A DNA stretch of 64,000 bases, taken from Massilia sp. YIM B02763. Its GTDB lineage: Bacteria > Pseudomonadota > Gammaproteobacteria > Burkholderiales > Burkholderiaceae_D. Location: NCBI RefSeq assembly GCF_030412015.1, contig NZ_JASNRD010000009.1, positions 60,597 to 124,596 of the forward strand. Reading direction: 5' to 3'. Below, piece by piece: positions 46,399 to 55,327 of this stretch (position 1 is the stretch's first letter; each line of letters opens with the position of its first letter). The translations under genes and the position numbers were made by a program. The notes under the pieces were generated by a model. The model had not been told where the DNA came from, did no database searches, and worked only from the letters and a program-made list of their open reading frames with translations.

Positions 46399-47118
46399 AT
46401 GAAAGCCATGATCTTCGCCGCCGGGCGCGGCGAGCGGATGCGTCCGCTGACCGATACCTGCCCCAAGCCCCTGCTGAAGGTGCGCGGCCGCCCCCTCATC
46501 GTCTGGCACGTCATCAACCTGGTCCGCGCCGGCATCAAGGACATCGTCATCAACCATTCCCACCTCGGCCACATGATCGAGGAGGAACTGGGCGACGGCA
46601 GCCGCTGGGGCGCGCGCATCGTCTATTCGCACGAGCCGACGCCGCTGGAAACGGCCGGCGGCATCGCCAACGCCCTGCACCTGCTGGGCGACGAGCCCTT
46701 CCTGGCCGTCTCGGGCGACATCTACGCGCCCTACTTCGACTTCGAGCAGGCGCTCGACGCGCTCAAGGACACCGATGCCGTGGGCCAGCCGATTCCGCCC
46801 GAAAAGCGCGACATCGCCTGGCTGTACCTGACGCCCAACCCGTGGCACAACCCGGAAGGCGACTTCGGCATGACGATGTACACGCTGAGCAACGACGGCG
46901 ACCCGAAATGGAATTTCGCCGGCATCGGCGTCTATCGTCCGGAGATGTTCGATGGGATCAAGGCCGGCGAGTTCCTGAAATTCGGCCCGCTCATGCGCAA
47001 GTTCATCGACCAGGGCCGCGTCGGCGGCGAGATCTACGACGGCCAATGGGTCAACGTGGGCACCGTGCAGCAGCTCGAAGAACTGAATGCGCCGCCGAAG
47101 ACGGCGCACAAGCCATGA
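46399..47118 (+). CDS. murU: N-acetylmuramate alpha-1-phosphate uridylyltransferase MurU
   Basis: A 239-residue nucleotidyltransferase. The start MKAMIFAAGRGERMRPLTD with CPKPLLKVRGRPLI is the nucleotide-binding signature, and VSGDIYAP holds the metal-binding Asp. It forms UDP-MurNAc from MurNAc-1-P supplied by AmgK, bypassing the fosfomycin-sensitive route. Its TGA overlaps the pepP start (ATGA). Confidence 0.9.
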   Translation: MKAMIFAAGRGERMRPLTDTCPKPLLKVRGRPLIVWHVINLVRAGIKDIVINHSHLGHMIEEELGDGSRWGARIVYSHEPTPLETAGGIANALHLLGDEPFLAVSGDIYAPYFDFEQALDALKDTDAVGQPIPPEKRDIAWLYLTPNPWHNPEGDFGMTMYTLSNDGDPKWNFAGIGVYRPEMFDGIKAGEFLKFGPLMRKFIDQGRVGGEIYDGQWVNVGTVQQLEELNAPPKTAHKP

Positions 47119-48464
47119 CGGCGGCGCCCGAGGCCGACTACGCCGCGCGCCGCGCGCGCCTGGCCGCGCGCATGCAGCCGGGCGCGGTGGCCGTGCTGCC
47201 GACCGCGCCGGAAACGACGCGCAACGGCGACAGCGAGTATCCCTACCGCCACGACAGCTACTTCTACTACCTGACCGGCTTCAAGGAGCCGGACAGCGTG
47301 CTGGTATTGGTGGCCGCGCACGGCGAGCGTCCGGCGCGCTCCATCCTGTTCTGCCGCGAAAAGCATCCCGAGCGCGAGATCTGGGACGGCTTCCGCTACG
47401 GGCCCCAGGCCGCCCGCGACGCCTTCGGTGTCGACGAGGCGCATCCGATCGACGCCATCGACACCGAACTGCCGCGCATCCTGGCCAACGCGCCGGCGCT
47501 GTACTATGCGCTGGCGTCGAACGCGGCGCTCGATGCGCGCGTACAGGGCTGGGTCAAGGCCGTGCGCGCGCTCGCGCGCAGCGGCACGACGGCGCCGGAT
47601 GCCTTCCATAACCTGCTGCCCCTGCTCGACGAGATGCGCCTGGTCAAGGACGACGCCGAGCTGGCCATCATGGCGCGCGCCGGCGCCATCTCGGGCCAGG
47701 CGCATGCGCGCGCGATGCGCGCCGCCCGTCCCGGCGTGTTCGAATACGAACTGGAAGCGGAACTGCTGTACGCGTTCCGCAAGAGCGGGGCCCAGTTCCC
47801 GGCCTATACCTCGATCGTCGCCTCGGGCGCGAATGCCTGCGTGCTGCACTACAACGCCAACGACCGGCAAACGCGGGACGGCGAGCTGGTGCTGATCGAC
47901 GCCGGCTGCGAGCTGGATGGCTACGCGTCCGACATCACCCGCACCTTCCCCGTCAACGGCCGCTTCAGCGACGCCCAGCGCACGCTGTACGAACTGGTGC
48001 TGGCGGCGCAGGAAGCGGCGTTCGCGGCGATCGCCCCGGGCCGGCCGTACAGCGGCTTCCACGAGGCCGCGCTGCGCGTGCTGGTGCAGGGCATGCTCGA
48101 CCTGGGGCTGGTCGACAGGAGCCTGTACGCGAGCGTGGACGACGCCATCGCCGCCAAGGCCCACGTGCCCTTCTACATGCACGGCACCGGCCACTGGCTG
48201 GGCATGGACGTGCACGATGTCGGCGCCTACCGCGACACCACTCACGCCGACAAGCCGTCGCGGCCCCTGCGAGCCGGCATGGTGCTGACGGTGGAACCGG
48301 GCATCTACGTGCGCCCCGGCGAGGGCGTGCCCGAACAGTACTGGAACATCGGCATCCGCATCGAGGACGACGTGGTGGTTACCGACGACGGCTGCCGCAT
48401 CCTGACCGGCAACGCGCCCAAGAGTGTGGCCGAGATCGAGGCCCTCGTGGGACGGGGTGAATGA
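47115..48464 (+). CDS. pepP: Xaa-Pro aminopeptidase P
   Basis: A 449-residue M24 metallopeptidase. Ligands are visible in LVLIDAGCELDGYASDITR (two Asp), FYMHGTGHWLGMDVHD (His), LTVEPGIYV (Glu) and GIRIEDDV (Glu). The N-terminal part begins YAARRARLAARMQPGAVAVL. It cleaves an N-terminal residue before proline. The pepP-ubiH order is conserved widely in proteobacteria. Translationally coupled to murU. Confidence 0.93.
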   Translation: MTAAPEADYAARRARLAARMQPGAVAVLPTAPETTRNGDSEYPYRHDSYFYYLTGFKEPDSVLVLVAAHGERPARSILFCREKHPEREIWDGFRYGPQAARDAFGVDEAHPIDAIDTELPRILANAPALYYALASNAALDARVQGWVKAVRALARSGTTAPDAFHNLLPLLDEMRLVKDDAELAIMARAGAISGQAHARAMRAARPGVFEYELEAELLYAFRKSGAQFPAYTSIVASGANACVLHYNANDRQTRDGELVLIDAGCELDGYASDITRTFPVNGRFSDAQRTLYELVLAAQEAAFAAIAPGRPYSGFHEAALRVLVQGMLDLGLVDRSLYASVDDAIAAKAHVPFYMHGTGHWLGMDVHDVGAYRDTTHADKPSRPLRAGMVLTVEPGIYVRPGEGVPEQYWNIGIRIEDDVVVTDDGCRILTGNAPKSVAEIEALVGRGE

Positions 48465-48471
48465 GGACCGG

Positions 48472-49653
48472 ATGAGCGCAATGAACGAGAAGGAAACCAT
48501 GCAGGTGGACGTGGCGATCTGCGGCGCCGGCCCCGTCGGCCTGGCGCTGGCGGCGCTGATGGCGCAACGGGGCGTCGACGGAAAGCGCATCGTGCTGGTC
48601 GACGCCAGGGCGCTGGGCCAGGCGATCTCGGACCCGCGCTCGATCGCGCTGGCCTGGGGCAGCCGCATGCTGCTGGACGACGTCGGCGCCTGGTCCGCCG
48701 TGGCGGGATCGGCAACGCCCATCCATGACATCCACGTCTCGCGCCGCGGCCACCTGGGCCGCAGCCTGATGGACCGCGCCGAGCACGGCCTGGAAGCCCT
48801 TGGCTACGTGGCGCGCTACGGGGACGTGGTCGATGCGCTGGCCCGCGCCTGCGAGCGCGCCGGCGTGCAGGTGCTGCGTCCCGCGCGCGTGGCCGCGCTG
48901 GAAGAACACCCCGACCGCGTGCTGCTGCAACTGGACGACGGCCGCCAGGTCGACGCGCGGGTGGCGGTGCAGGCCGAAGGCGGCGTGTTCAGCAGCCAGG
49001 AAGAACGCGCGCAGCGGCGCGACTACGCGCAGACGGCGATCATCGCCCGCGTGTCCAGCAGCGCCGCGATCCCGCACCGCGCCTTCGAACGCTTCACCGA
49101 CGAAGGCCCGCTCGCGCTACTGCCGCAGGACGGCGCCGACGGCCACCAGTACGCGCTCGTGTGGTGCGTGCATCCGGACCGCGCCCAGCGCCTGCTGGAC
49201 CTGGGCGCCGACGACTTCCTGCGCGCCCTGGGCGAGGCCTTCGGCGAACGCCTGGGCAGTTTTACCCGCGCCTCGGAACGCGTCGCCTTCCCGCTCGGCC
49301 TGAACGCCGACGCCCGCTTCACGCGGCGCACGGTCGCCATCGGGAACGCGGCGCAGACGCTGCACCCGGTGGCCGGCCAGGGCCTGAACCTGGGGCTGCG
49401 CGACGCGGCGGTGCTGGCCCGCTTGCTGGCGCGCTCATTGGATCGTGACGCCGGCCCGGAGGCGATCGCGCAGTTCGCCGCCGAGCGCGAACGCGACCGC
49501 GGCGCCGTCATCCGCATCACGGACACGATGGCGCGCGTGTTCGCGAACAGGGGGCCCTTGCAGCCGCTGTTCGGGCTTGGACTGGCGGCACTGGACACCT
49601 TCAAGCCGGCGCGCACGCTGCTGGCCGAGTTGATGATGTTCGGACGGCGGTAA
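48472..49653 (+). CDS. UbiH/UbiF/COQ6-family FAD monooxygenase
   Basis: A 393-residue flavoprotein hydroxylase. The FAD fingerprint is DVAICGAGPVGLALAALMA and the second FAD motif is GNAAQTLHPVAGQGLNLGLRDA in parts. By family and position after pepP it is probably a ubiquinone ring hydroxylase, the betaproteobacterial UbiH equivalent. Start at 48472 has AGGA in range; a later Met at 48481 is possible. It converges with pntB across a hairpin element. Confidence 0.87.
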   Translation: MSAMNEKETMQVDVAICGAGPVGLALAALMAQRGVDGKRIVLVDARALGQAISDPRSIALAWGSRMLLDDVGAWSAVAGSATPIHDIHVSRRGHLGRSLMDRAEHGLEALGYVARYGDVVDALARACERAGVQVLRPARVAALEEHPDRVLLQLDDGRQVDARVAVQAEGGVFSSQEERAQRRDYAQTAIIARVSSSAAIPHRAFERFTDEGPLALLPQDGADGHQYALVWCVHPDRAQRLLDLGADDFLRALGEAFGERLGSFTRASERVAFPLGLNADARFTRRTVAIGNAAQTLHPVAGQGLNLGLRDAAVLARLLARSLDRDAGPEAIAQFAAERERDRGAVIRITDTMARVFANRGPLQPLFGLGLAALDTFKPARTLLAELMMFGRR

Positions 49654-49658
49654 CGCTA

Positions 49659-49700
49659 GGGGTCAGAGCCCGGTGTTGCTTTTCAAAGGGCTCTGACCCC
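49659..49700. repeat. GGGGTCAGAGCCC inverted-repeat element (probable terminator)
   Basis: GGGGTCAGAGCCC at 49659-49671 and its exact inverse at 49688-49700 enclose a 16-base loop, and GGTGTTG follows each arm. The element lies between the convergent ubiH-like and pntB genes. Elements of this GGGGTCAGAGCCC type are common in Oxalobacteraceae intergenic regions (recollection). Its stem would stop transcription from both sides. Confidence 0.75.
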
Positions 49701-49720
49701 GGTGTTGAACGGAGCCACCA

Positions 49721-51178
49721 TCACTCCACCGCCTTCACCATCGTCTCGATCACCTTCTTCGCGTCGCCGAACACCATCATCGTGTTCGGCTGGTAGAACA
49801 GGTCGTTGTCCAGCCCCGCATACCCCGACGCCATCGAGCGCTTGTTGACGATGATGCTCTTGGCTTTATACGCTTCCAGGATCGGCATCCCCGCGATGGG
49901 CGACTTCGGGTCCTTGGCCGCCGGGTTCACGACGTCGTTCGCGCCCAGCACCAGCACCACGTCGGTCTGGCCGAACTCGCCGTTGATGTCTTCCATCTCC
50001 GCCACCTGGTCGTAGGGCACCTCGGCCTCGGCCAGCAGCACGTTCATGTGGCCCGGCATCCTTCCGGCCACCGGGTGGATCGCGTAGCGCACCTGCACGC
50101 CGTGGTGCGTCAGCTTTTCCGCCAGTTCCTTCACCGAGTGCTGGGCGCGCGCCACGGCCAGGCCGTAGCCGGGCACGATGATGACGGATTCCGCGTTCTG
50201 CAGGATGAAGGCGGCATCCTCGGGCGAACCGGACTTCACGGGGCGCTGCTCCTTGGCGCCGCCGCCGTCCCCGCCCGCGGCCTCGCCGCCGAAGCCGCCC
50301 AGGATCACGTTGAAGAACGAGCGGTTCATCGCCTTGCACATGATGTAGGAAAGGATCGCGCCGGAAGATCCCACCAGCGAGCCGGCGATGATCAGCATCG
50401 AATTGTTCAGCGAGAAGCCGATGCCGGCCGCCGCCCAGCCCGAGTAGGAGTTCAGCATCGACACCACCACCGGCATGTCGGCGCCGCCGATGGGGATGAT
50501 GATCAGGACGCCCAGCACGAACGCGAGCACCGCCATGATGATAAATGGTGTCCAGGCGGGCGCCGCGCCGTCGGAGAAGCAGAACACGAGGCCCAGCACG
50601 ACGATCGCGATCGCCACCGCGAGGTTGATCAGGTGCTGGCCCGGATAGCGCACGGGCGCGCCCTGGAACAGGCGGAACTTGTATTTGCCGGCCAGCTTGC
50701 CGAAGGCGATCACGGAACCGGAGAAGGTAACGGCGCCGACGAAGGTGCCGATGAACAGTTCCAGCCGGTTGCCGAAGGGGAGCGGCTCGCCGTGGGCGGC
50801 GATGTTGAAGGCCCAGGGTTCGGACACGGCGGCGATCGCGATGCACACGGCGGCCAGGCCGATCAGCGAGTGCATCGCCGCCACCAGCTCCGGCATCTTG
50901 GTCATCTCGACGCGGCGCGCGGCGATCGTCCCGATGGCGCCGCCCACGACCACGCCCAGCAGCACCAGTCCGAATCCCATGGAACCGGTCTGCATCTGCT
51001 CCTTCAGCTTGACCATCAGGGCGATGGTGGTGACGACCGCGATGCCCATGCCGGCCATGCCGAAGGCATTGCCCAGGCGCGCGGAACCGGGGGAGGACAA
51101 GCCCTTCAGGGCCTGGATGAAGCACACCGACGCCACCAGGTACAGCAGCGTCACGACGTTCATGCTGACGAAGCTCAT
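49721..51178 (-). CDS. pntB: NAD(P) transhydrogenase beta subunit
   Basis: A 485-residue subunit with about eight to nine membrane helices ([20 protein letters not shown] in part), then a cytosolic NADP domain with [36 protein letters not shown] in parts, and [14 protein letters not shown]. It couples proton entry to hydride transfer from NADH to NADP+. The ATG overlaps the pntAb stop by ATGA. Confidence 0.95.
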   Translation of the reverse strand: MSFVSMNVVTLLYLVASVCFIQALKGLSSPGSARLGNAFGMAGMGIAVVTTIALMVKLKEQMQTGSMGFGLVLLGVVVGGAIGTIAARRVEMTKMPELVAAMHSLIGLAAVCIAIAAVSEPWAFNIAAHGEPLPFGNRLELFIGTFVGAVTFSGSVIAFGKLAGKYKFRLFQGAPVRYPGQHLINLAVAIAIVVLGLVFCFSDGAAPAWTPFIIMAVLAFVLGVLIIIPIGGADMPVVVSMLNSYSGWAAAGIGFSLNNSMLIIAGSLVGSSGAILSYIMCKAMNRSFFNVILGGFGGEAAGGDGGGAKEQRPVKSGSPEDAAFILQNAESVIIVPGYGLAVARAQHSVKELAEKLTHHGVQVRYAIHPVAGRMPGHMNVLLAEAEVPYDQVAEMEDINGEFGQTDVVLVLGANDVVNPAAKDPKSPIAGMPILEAYKAKSIIVNKRSMASGYAGLDNDLFYQPNTMMVFGDAKKVIETMVKAVE

Positions 51179-51531
51179 GCGGCCTCCTTCGCCTTGGCGG
51201 CATCGGGCACGGCGGCGGCTTGCGCCGCGGCGGCCGTCTTCTTCGGCTCCTTCTTCTTGAACATCTCGAGCATGCGCTGGGTGACGAGGAAGCCGCCGAA
51301 CACGTTGACGGCGGCCAGCGCCACCGCGACGGTGCCGGCCACCTGCCCCGCCAGGCCTTCGGTCAGGCCCGCCGCCAGCATGGCGCCGACGATGATGATG
51401 GCCGAGACGGCATTCGTCACCGCCATCAGCGGCGTGTGCAGCGCGGGCGTGACGTTCCACACCACGTGGTAGCCGACGTAGATCGCCAGCACGAAGATGA
51501 TCAGGTTGATGATCGTGTGACTGATTTCCAT
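51175..51531 (-). CDS. pntAb: NAD(P) transhydrogenase alpha-2 subunit (membrane)
   Basis: A 118-residue membrane subunit with three to four helices: [39 protein letters not shown] in parts, then [20 protein letters not shown]. The TPLMAVTNA segment is characteristic. The tail is Lys/Ala-rich. The alpha subunit is split in two genes here, unlike E. coli. It lies between pntAa and pntB, with a 34-base gap before it. Confidence 0.93.
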   Translation of the reverse strand: MEISHTIINLIIFVLAIYVGYHVVWNVTPALHTPLMAVTNAVSAIIIVGAMLAAGLTEGLAGQVAGTVAVALAAVNVFGGFLVTQRMLEMFKKKEPKKTAAAAQAAAVPDAAKAKEAA

Positions 51532-51565
51532 TTGCGCTCTCCTGTCTCCGTTTTTGTGGTTCGCG

Positions 51566-52681
51566 TCATGCCGCCCGCAGCACGTCGCCGCCCTGCGCGA
51601 CCAGCACGGCGCGCACGATCTCGTCCTCGCGGTCGACGGCCAGCCGGCCCTCCTTGTCGATGACGAGCTTGAGGAAGTCGAGCACGTTGCGCGCATACAG
51701 GGCGGAGGCGTCGGCCGCCACCAGCGCCGCCAGGTTCGGTTCGCCGATGATGGTCACGCCGTGCCTGACGACCGTCTTGCCGTATTCCGTCAGCGGGCAG
51801 TTGCCGCCCTGGGCGATCGCCATGTCGACGATCACCGAGCCGGGTTTCATCGCGCGCACGGTCTCTTCGCCGATCAGCGTGGGCGCCTTGCGGCCGGGGA
51901 TCAGCGCGGTGGTCACGACGATGTCGGCCAGCTTCGCCCGCTCGTGCACCAGTTCGGCCTGGCGCCGCATCCAGTCGGCCGGCATCGGGCGCGCGTAGCC
52001 GCCCGTGCCCTGGGCGATCTCGCGCTCCTCGTCGGTGACGAAGGGTACATCGATGAACTTGGCGCCCAGCGATTCCACCTGTTCCTTGACGGGCGGGCGC
52101 ACGTCGGACGCCTCGATCACGGCGCCCAGGCGTTTCGCCGTGGCGATCGCCTGCAGGCCGGCCACGCCCACGCCCATGACCAGCACGCGCGCGGCCTTGA
52201 CGGTGCCGGCGGCCGTCATCAGCATCGGCATGAAGCGCTGGTAGGCATTCGCCGCCATCATGACGGCCTTGTAGCCGGCGATGTTGGCCTGCGAGGACAG
52301 CACGTCCATCGATTGCGCGCGCGTGATGCGCGGGGCCGCTTCCAGGGCGAAGGCGGACAGTCCGCGCCGGGCCAGGGCGCCCATGCCGTCGGCGTCGAAC
52401 GGGTCGAGCATGCCGACCAGGGCGGCGCCCGGCTGCATCAGGGCCAGTTCCTCGGCGGCGGGCGCGCGCACCTTCAGCACCAGCTCGGCGCCCAGGGCCT
52501 CGGCCGCGCTGCCGATGCGCGCGCCGGCGGCCACATAGGCGTCGTCGGTGACGGAGGCGGCCAGGCCCGCGCCGGACTGCACGACCACGTCGTGCGCGGC
52601 GGCCAGTTTCTTGACGGTTTCGGGTGTGGCTGCGACGCGGGTTTCGCCTGGCTTCGTTTCGGCCGGCACGCCTATCTTCAT
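51566..52681 (-). CDS. pntAa: NAD(P) transhydrogenase alpha-1 subunit (NAD-binding)
   Basis: A 371-residue cytosolic NAD(H)-binding subunit. The start [20 protein letters not shown] is typical, followed by [23 protein letters not shown] (Rossmann fold, in parts), [15 protein letters not shown] and [15 protein letters not shown]. First gene of the pntAa-pntAb-pntB operon; the ATG is preceded by GGGAGACATC. Confidence 0.95.
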   Translation of the reverse strand: MKIGVPAETKPGETRVAATPETVKKLAAAHDVVVQSGAGLAASVTDDAYVAAGARIGSAAEALGAELVLKVRAPAAEELALMQPGAALVGMLDPFDADGMGALARRGLSAFALEAAPRITRAQSMDVLSSQANIAGYKAVMMAANAYQRFMPMLMTAAGTVKAARVLVMGVGVAGLQAIATAKRLGAVIEASDVRPPVKEQVESLGAKFIDVPFVTDEEREIAQGTGGYARPMPADWMRRQAELVHERAKLADIVVTTALIPGRKAPTLIGEETVRAMKPGSVIVDMAIAQGGNCPLTEYGKTVVRHGVTIIGEPNLAALVAADASALYARNVLDFLKLVIDKEGRLAVDREDEIVRAVLVAQGGDVLRAA

Positions 52682-52956
52682 GATGTCTCCCTATCATTGA
52701 TAAACTGTCTAGAATCTAGCATGGCGGGAATCCTCGGGTGGACGAGGCGTCAAGCCTTACCCACGCCACATGGTTTCAGTGGTTTTTCGTAAACAAAAGC
52801 CAATTCTGCAATGTTGCCCGTCACAGCTCGTAAAAAGCCCCTATCTTCTTGTCATAGATCAATATTCGCCGAAATCCAACGTGTTGCGTCGCAGCGTGCG
52901 CGTAAGCAATGTGCGTTCCATCAAGGTAGAATGTCGGCTCATTTTCAAGGACGCGC

Positions 52957-53439
52957 ATGACCCATACCTTCAGACCGTCAGTCACCGTTGCCGCGATCAT
53001 CGAACGCGACGGCCGTTTCCTGCTGATCGAAGAGGAGACCAGCGATGGCATCCGCCTGAACCAGCCCGCCGGCCACCTCGACCCGCTCGAATCGCTCGAG
53101 CAGGCCGTGATCCGCGAGGCGCTGGAAGAAACGGCGCACGAATTCATCCCGGAAGCGCTGGTGGGCATGTACATGTCGCGCTACCACTCGAAGTCGCGCG
53201 GGACCGACGTGACCTACCTGCGCTTCACCTTCTGCGGCAAGGCCGGCAAGTCGTTCGACCAGCCGCTCGACGAAGGCATCCTGCGCACGCTGTGGATGAC
53301 GCGCGACGAGATCGCCGCGTCCCAGGACCGCCACCGCAGCCCGATCGTGCTGAAATGCGTGGACGACTACCTGGCCGGCAAGCGCACGCCCTTGAACCTG
53401 CTGTACACCGACCACTCGGTCTTCGAGGGCGGAATCTAA
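52957..53439 (+). CDS. Nudix hydrolase, NudJ-like
   Basis: A 160-residue Nudix enzyme. The Nudix box reads GHLDPLESLEQAVIREALEE followed by TAHEF; the last Gly of the consensus is Ala/His here, which is seen in NudJ-like members. NudJ hydrolyses thiamine and nucleoside diphosphates. It precedes mnmA by 16 bases, the same nudJ-mnmA neighbourhood seen in many proteobacteria. The 275-base gap upstream must hold its promoter. Confidence 0.86.
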   Translation: MTHTFRPSVTVAAIIERDGRFLLIEEETSDGIRLNQPAGHLDPLESLEQAVIREALEETAHEFIPEALVGMYMSRYHSKSRGTDVTYLRFTFCGKAGKSFDQPLDEGILRTLWMTRDEIAASQDRHRSPIVLKCVDDYLAGKRTPLNLLYTDHSVFEGGI

Positions 53440-53455
53440 ATAGCGAAGAATTGAC

Positions 53456-54565
53456 ATGAGCAAGAAAAAAGTCGTGATCGGGATGTCGGGCGGAGTCGAC
53501 TCCTCGGTCGCGGCGTGGATGCTGAAGGAACAGGGCTACGAGGTCGTCGGCCTGTTCATGAAGAACTGGGAAGACGACGACGACTCCGAATACTGCTCCA
53601 CGCGCCAGGACTGGATCGACGCGGCCAGCGTGGCCGACGTGGTCGGCGTGGACATCGAGGCCGTGAACTTCGCCGCCGAGTACAAGGACCGCGTGTTCGC
53701 GGAATTCCTGCGCGAATACCAGGCCGGCCGCACGCCGAACCCGGACGTGCTGTGCAACGCCGAGATCAAGTTCAAGGCCTTCCTCGACCACGCGATGAAG
53801 CTGGGCGCCGACCTGATCGCCACCGGCCACTATGCGCGCGTGCGCCACAACGGCGCGACCGACCGCTTCGAGCTGCTGAAGGCCTTCGACGCGACCAAGG
53901 ACCAGAGCTACTTCCTGCACCGCCTGAACCAGGCGCAGTTGTCGAAGGCGCTGTTCCCGCTGGGCGAAATCCCGAAGACGGAAGTGCGCAAGATCGCCGA
54001 GAAGCTGCAGCTTCCCAACGCGCAGAAGAAGGATTCGACCGGCATCTGCTTCATCGGCGAGCGCCCGTTCCGCGAGTTCCTGGGCCGCTATCTGCAGCAC
54101 AAGCCGGGGCCGATCAAGCTCGACAACGGCCAGACCGTGGGCGAGCACGTCGGCCTGTCGTTCTACACGCTGGGCCAGAGGAAGGGCATTGGCATCGGCG
54201 GCCTGAAGTCGCACAAGAACGCCGACGGCACCAGCGAGCCGTGGTTCGTGGCGCGCAAGGACATCGCCACCAACACCCTGTATATCGTGCAGGGCCACGA
54301 CCACCCGTGGCTGCTGTCGCAGGAACTGGGCGCCGGCCAGGCCAGCTGGATCGCGGGCGAGGCCCCCGAACCGCGCGCGCTGTCGGCCAAGACCCGCTAC
54401 CGCCAGGCCGACGTGGCCTGCAGCGTCGCGCCGCAAGGGCTGGAGCGCTTCACCCTCGATTTCGCCGACCCGCAATGGGCGGTGACCCCGGGCCAGTCGG
54501 CCGTGCTGTACGACGGCGACGTGTGCCTGGGGGGCGGGATCATCGACGCGGCCAGCGCAGTCTGA
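53456..54565 (+). CDS. mnmA: tRNA-specific 2-thiouridylase
   Basis: A 369-residue enzyme making the 2-thio group of tRNA wobble uridine 34. The PP-loop is [17 protein letters not shown]. The two catalytic Cys are in [12 protein letters not shown] and [10 protein letters not shown]. It follows the Nudix gene with a GAAGAA ribosome site. A REP-like arm lies directly after its stop. Confidence 0.96.
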   Translation: MSKKKVVIGMSGGVDSSVAAWMLKEQGYEVVGLFMKNWEDDDDSEYCSTRQDWIDAASVADVVGVDIEAVNFAAEYKDRVFAEFLREYQAGRTPNPDVLCNAEIKFKAFLDHAMKLGADLIATGHYARVRHNGATDRFELLKAFDATKDQSYFLHRLNQAQLSKALFPLGEIPKTEVRKIAEKLQLPNAQKKDSTGICFIGERPFREFLGRYLQHKPGPIKLDNGQTVGEHVGLSFYTLGQRKGIGIGGLKSHKNADGTSEPWFVARKDIATNTLYIVQGHDHPWLLSQELGAGQASWIAGEAPEPRALSAKTRYRQADVACSVAPQGLERFTLDFADPQWAVTPGQSAVLYDGDVCLGGGIIDAASAV

Positions 54566-54571
54566 ACCCAC

Positions 54572-54597
54572 CGTCGCCCCTGCGCAGGCAGGGGCGG
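54572..54597. repeat. REP-like element, single-arm copy 4
   Basis: CGTCGCCCCTGCGCAGGCAG followed by GGGCGG is one arm only of the element found complete at 7481, 25818, 31896 and 57036. CCCCTGCG.CAGGCAGGGG is itself an inverted repeat, so this copy still forms a small hairpin 6 bases after the mnmA stop. Confidence 0.7.
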
Positions 54598-54623
54598 CGC
54601 GGGAAAGTGTTGCATCGATCCTG

Positions 54624-54651
54624 CAAAATGTATCGTTTCCCGCGCCGATTA
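54624..54651 (+). promoter_or_regulatory. Possible sigma-28 (FliA) promoter of cheW
   Basis: CAAAATGT, 12 bases, then GCCGATTA resembles the sigma-28 consensus TAAAGTTT-N11-GCCGATAA used for chemotaxis and flagellar class III genes. It lies about 84 bases before the cheW ATG. The -10 like half is good (7 of 8), the -35 like half is weaker and the spacing is one base long. Confidence 0.4.
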
Positions 54652-54734
54652 TCATTTCTCCATCGCAACTGCAACGAAAATATCGTAATCTTCGGTTATA
54701 TTGCCTTACGGAAAAATCCAATCAAGGAAACATC

Positions 54735-55214
54735 ATGGCCGAAGACATCGACAACAATGCAAACGAAGTGCTCTCGTTCCGCCTGGGCGGTGAAGAGTAC
54801 GCCATCAGCATCCTCAAGGTGCAGGAAATCCGCGGCTACGATGCCGTCACCCGCATCGCCAACGCGCCCGAGTACCTCAAGGGCGTCGTGAACCTGCGCG
54901 GCATCATCGTGCCGATCGTCGACATGCGCATCAAGTTCAACGTCGGCGCGCCGACCTATGACGCGTTTACCGTCGTCATCGTTCTGAACATCAACGGCCA
55001 CACGATCGGCATGGTGGTCGACAGCGTGTCCGACGTCGTGACGCTGACCCCGGAGCAGATCAAGCCGGCGCCGGACATGGGCGCCAGCGTGTCGACCGAG
55101 TTCCTGCGCGGCCTGGGCACCGTGGGCGAGCGCATGCTGATCCTGCTGGACATCGACAAGCTGCTGGGCTCCGAGGAAATGGGCCTGCTTGCCGCCGCCC
55201 GCGCCGCCGCCTGA
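54735..55214 (+). CDS. cheW: Chemotaxis coupling protein CheW
   Basis: A 159-residue adaptor linking receptors to CheA. CheW hallmarks are [24 protein letters not shown] in parts, [22 protein letters not shown] and [10 protein letters not shown]. It is followed 113 bases later by a chemoreceptor gene. No CheA or CheR is in the window, so it is a stand-alone cheW-mcp pair, perhaps beside a second chemosensory array. Confidence 0.94.
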   Translation: MAEDIDNNANEVLSFRLGGEEYAISILKVQEIRGYDAVTRIANAPEYLKGVVNLRGIIVPIVDMRIKFNVGAPTYDAFTVVIVLNINGHTIGMVVDSVSDVVTLTPEQIKPAPDMGASVSTEFLRGLGTVGERMLILLDIDKLLGSEEMGLLAAARAAA

Positions 55215-55276
55215 TCGCGACAACACGCAGTACCAGTAATACGCAGCACCATCCGCAGTATTCGCAGTGCCTCTCC

Positions 55277-55301
55277 CGGCCACGGCATGACGCCGTGGCC
55301 G
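55277..55301 (+). terminator. Stem-loop between cheW and the chemoreceptor gene
   Basis: CGGCCACGGC and GCCGTGGCCG form a perfect 10-base-pair stem around ATGAC. It has no T-run and sits in the middle of the intergenic gap, so its role is a weak terminator or RNA-processing site. Confidence 0.5.
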
Positions 55302-55327
55302 TCTCCGCCTCACTTCCGACCATTGAT

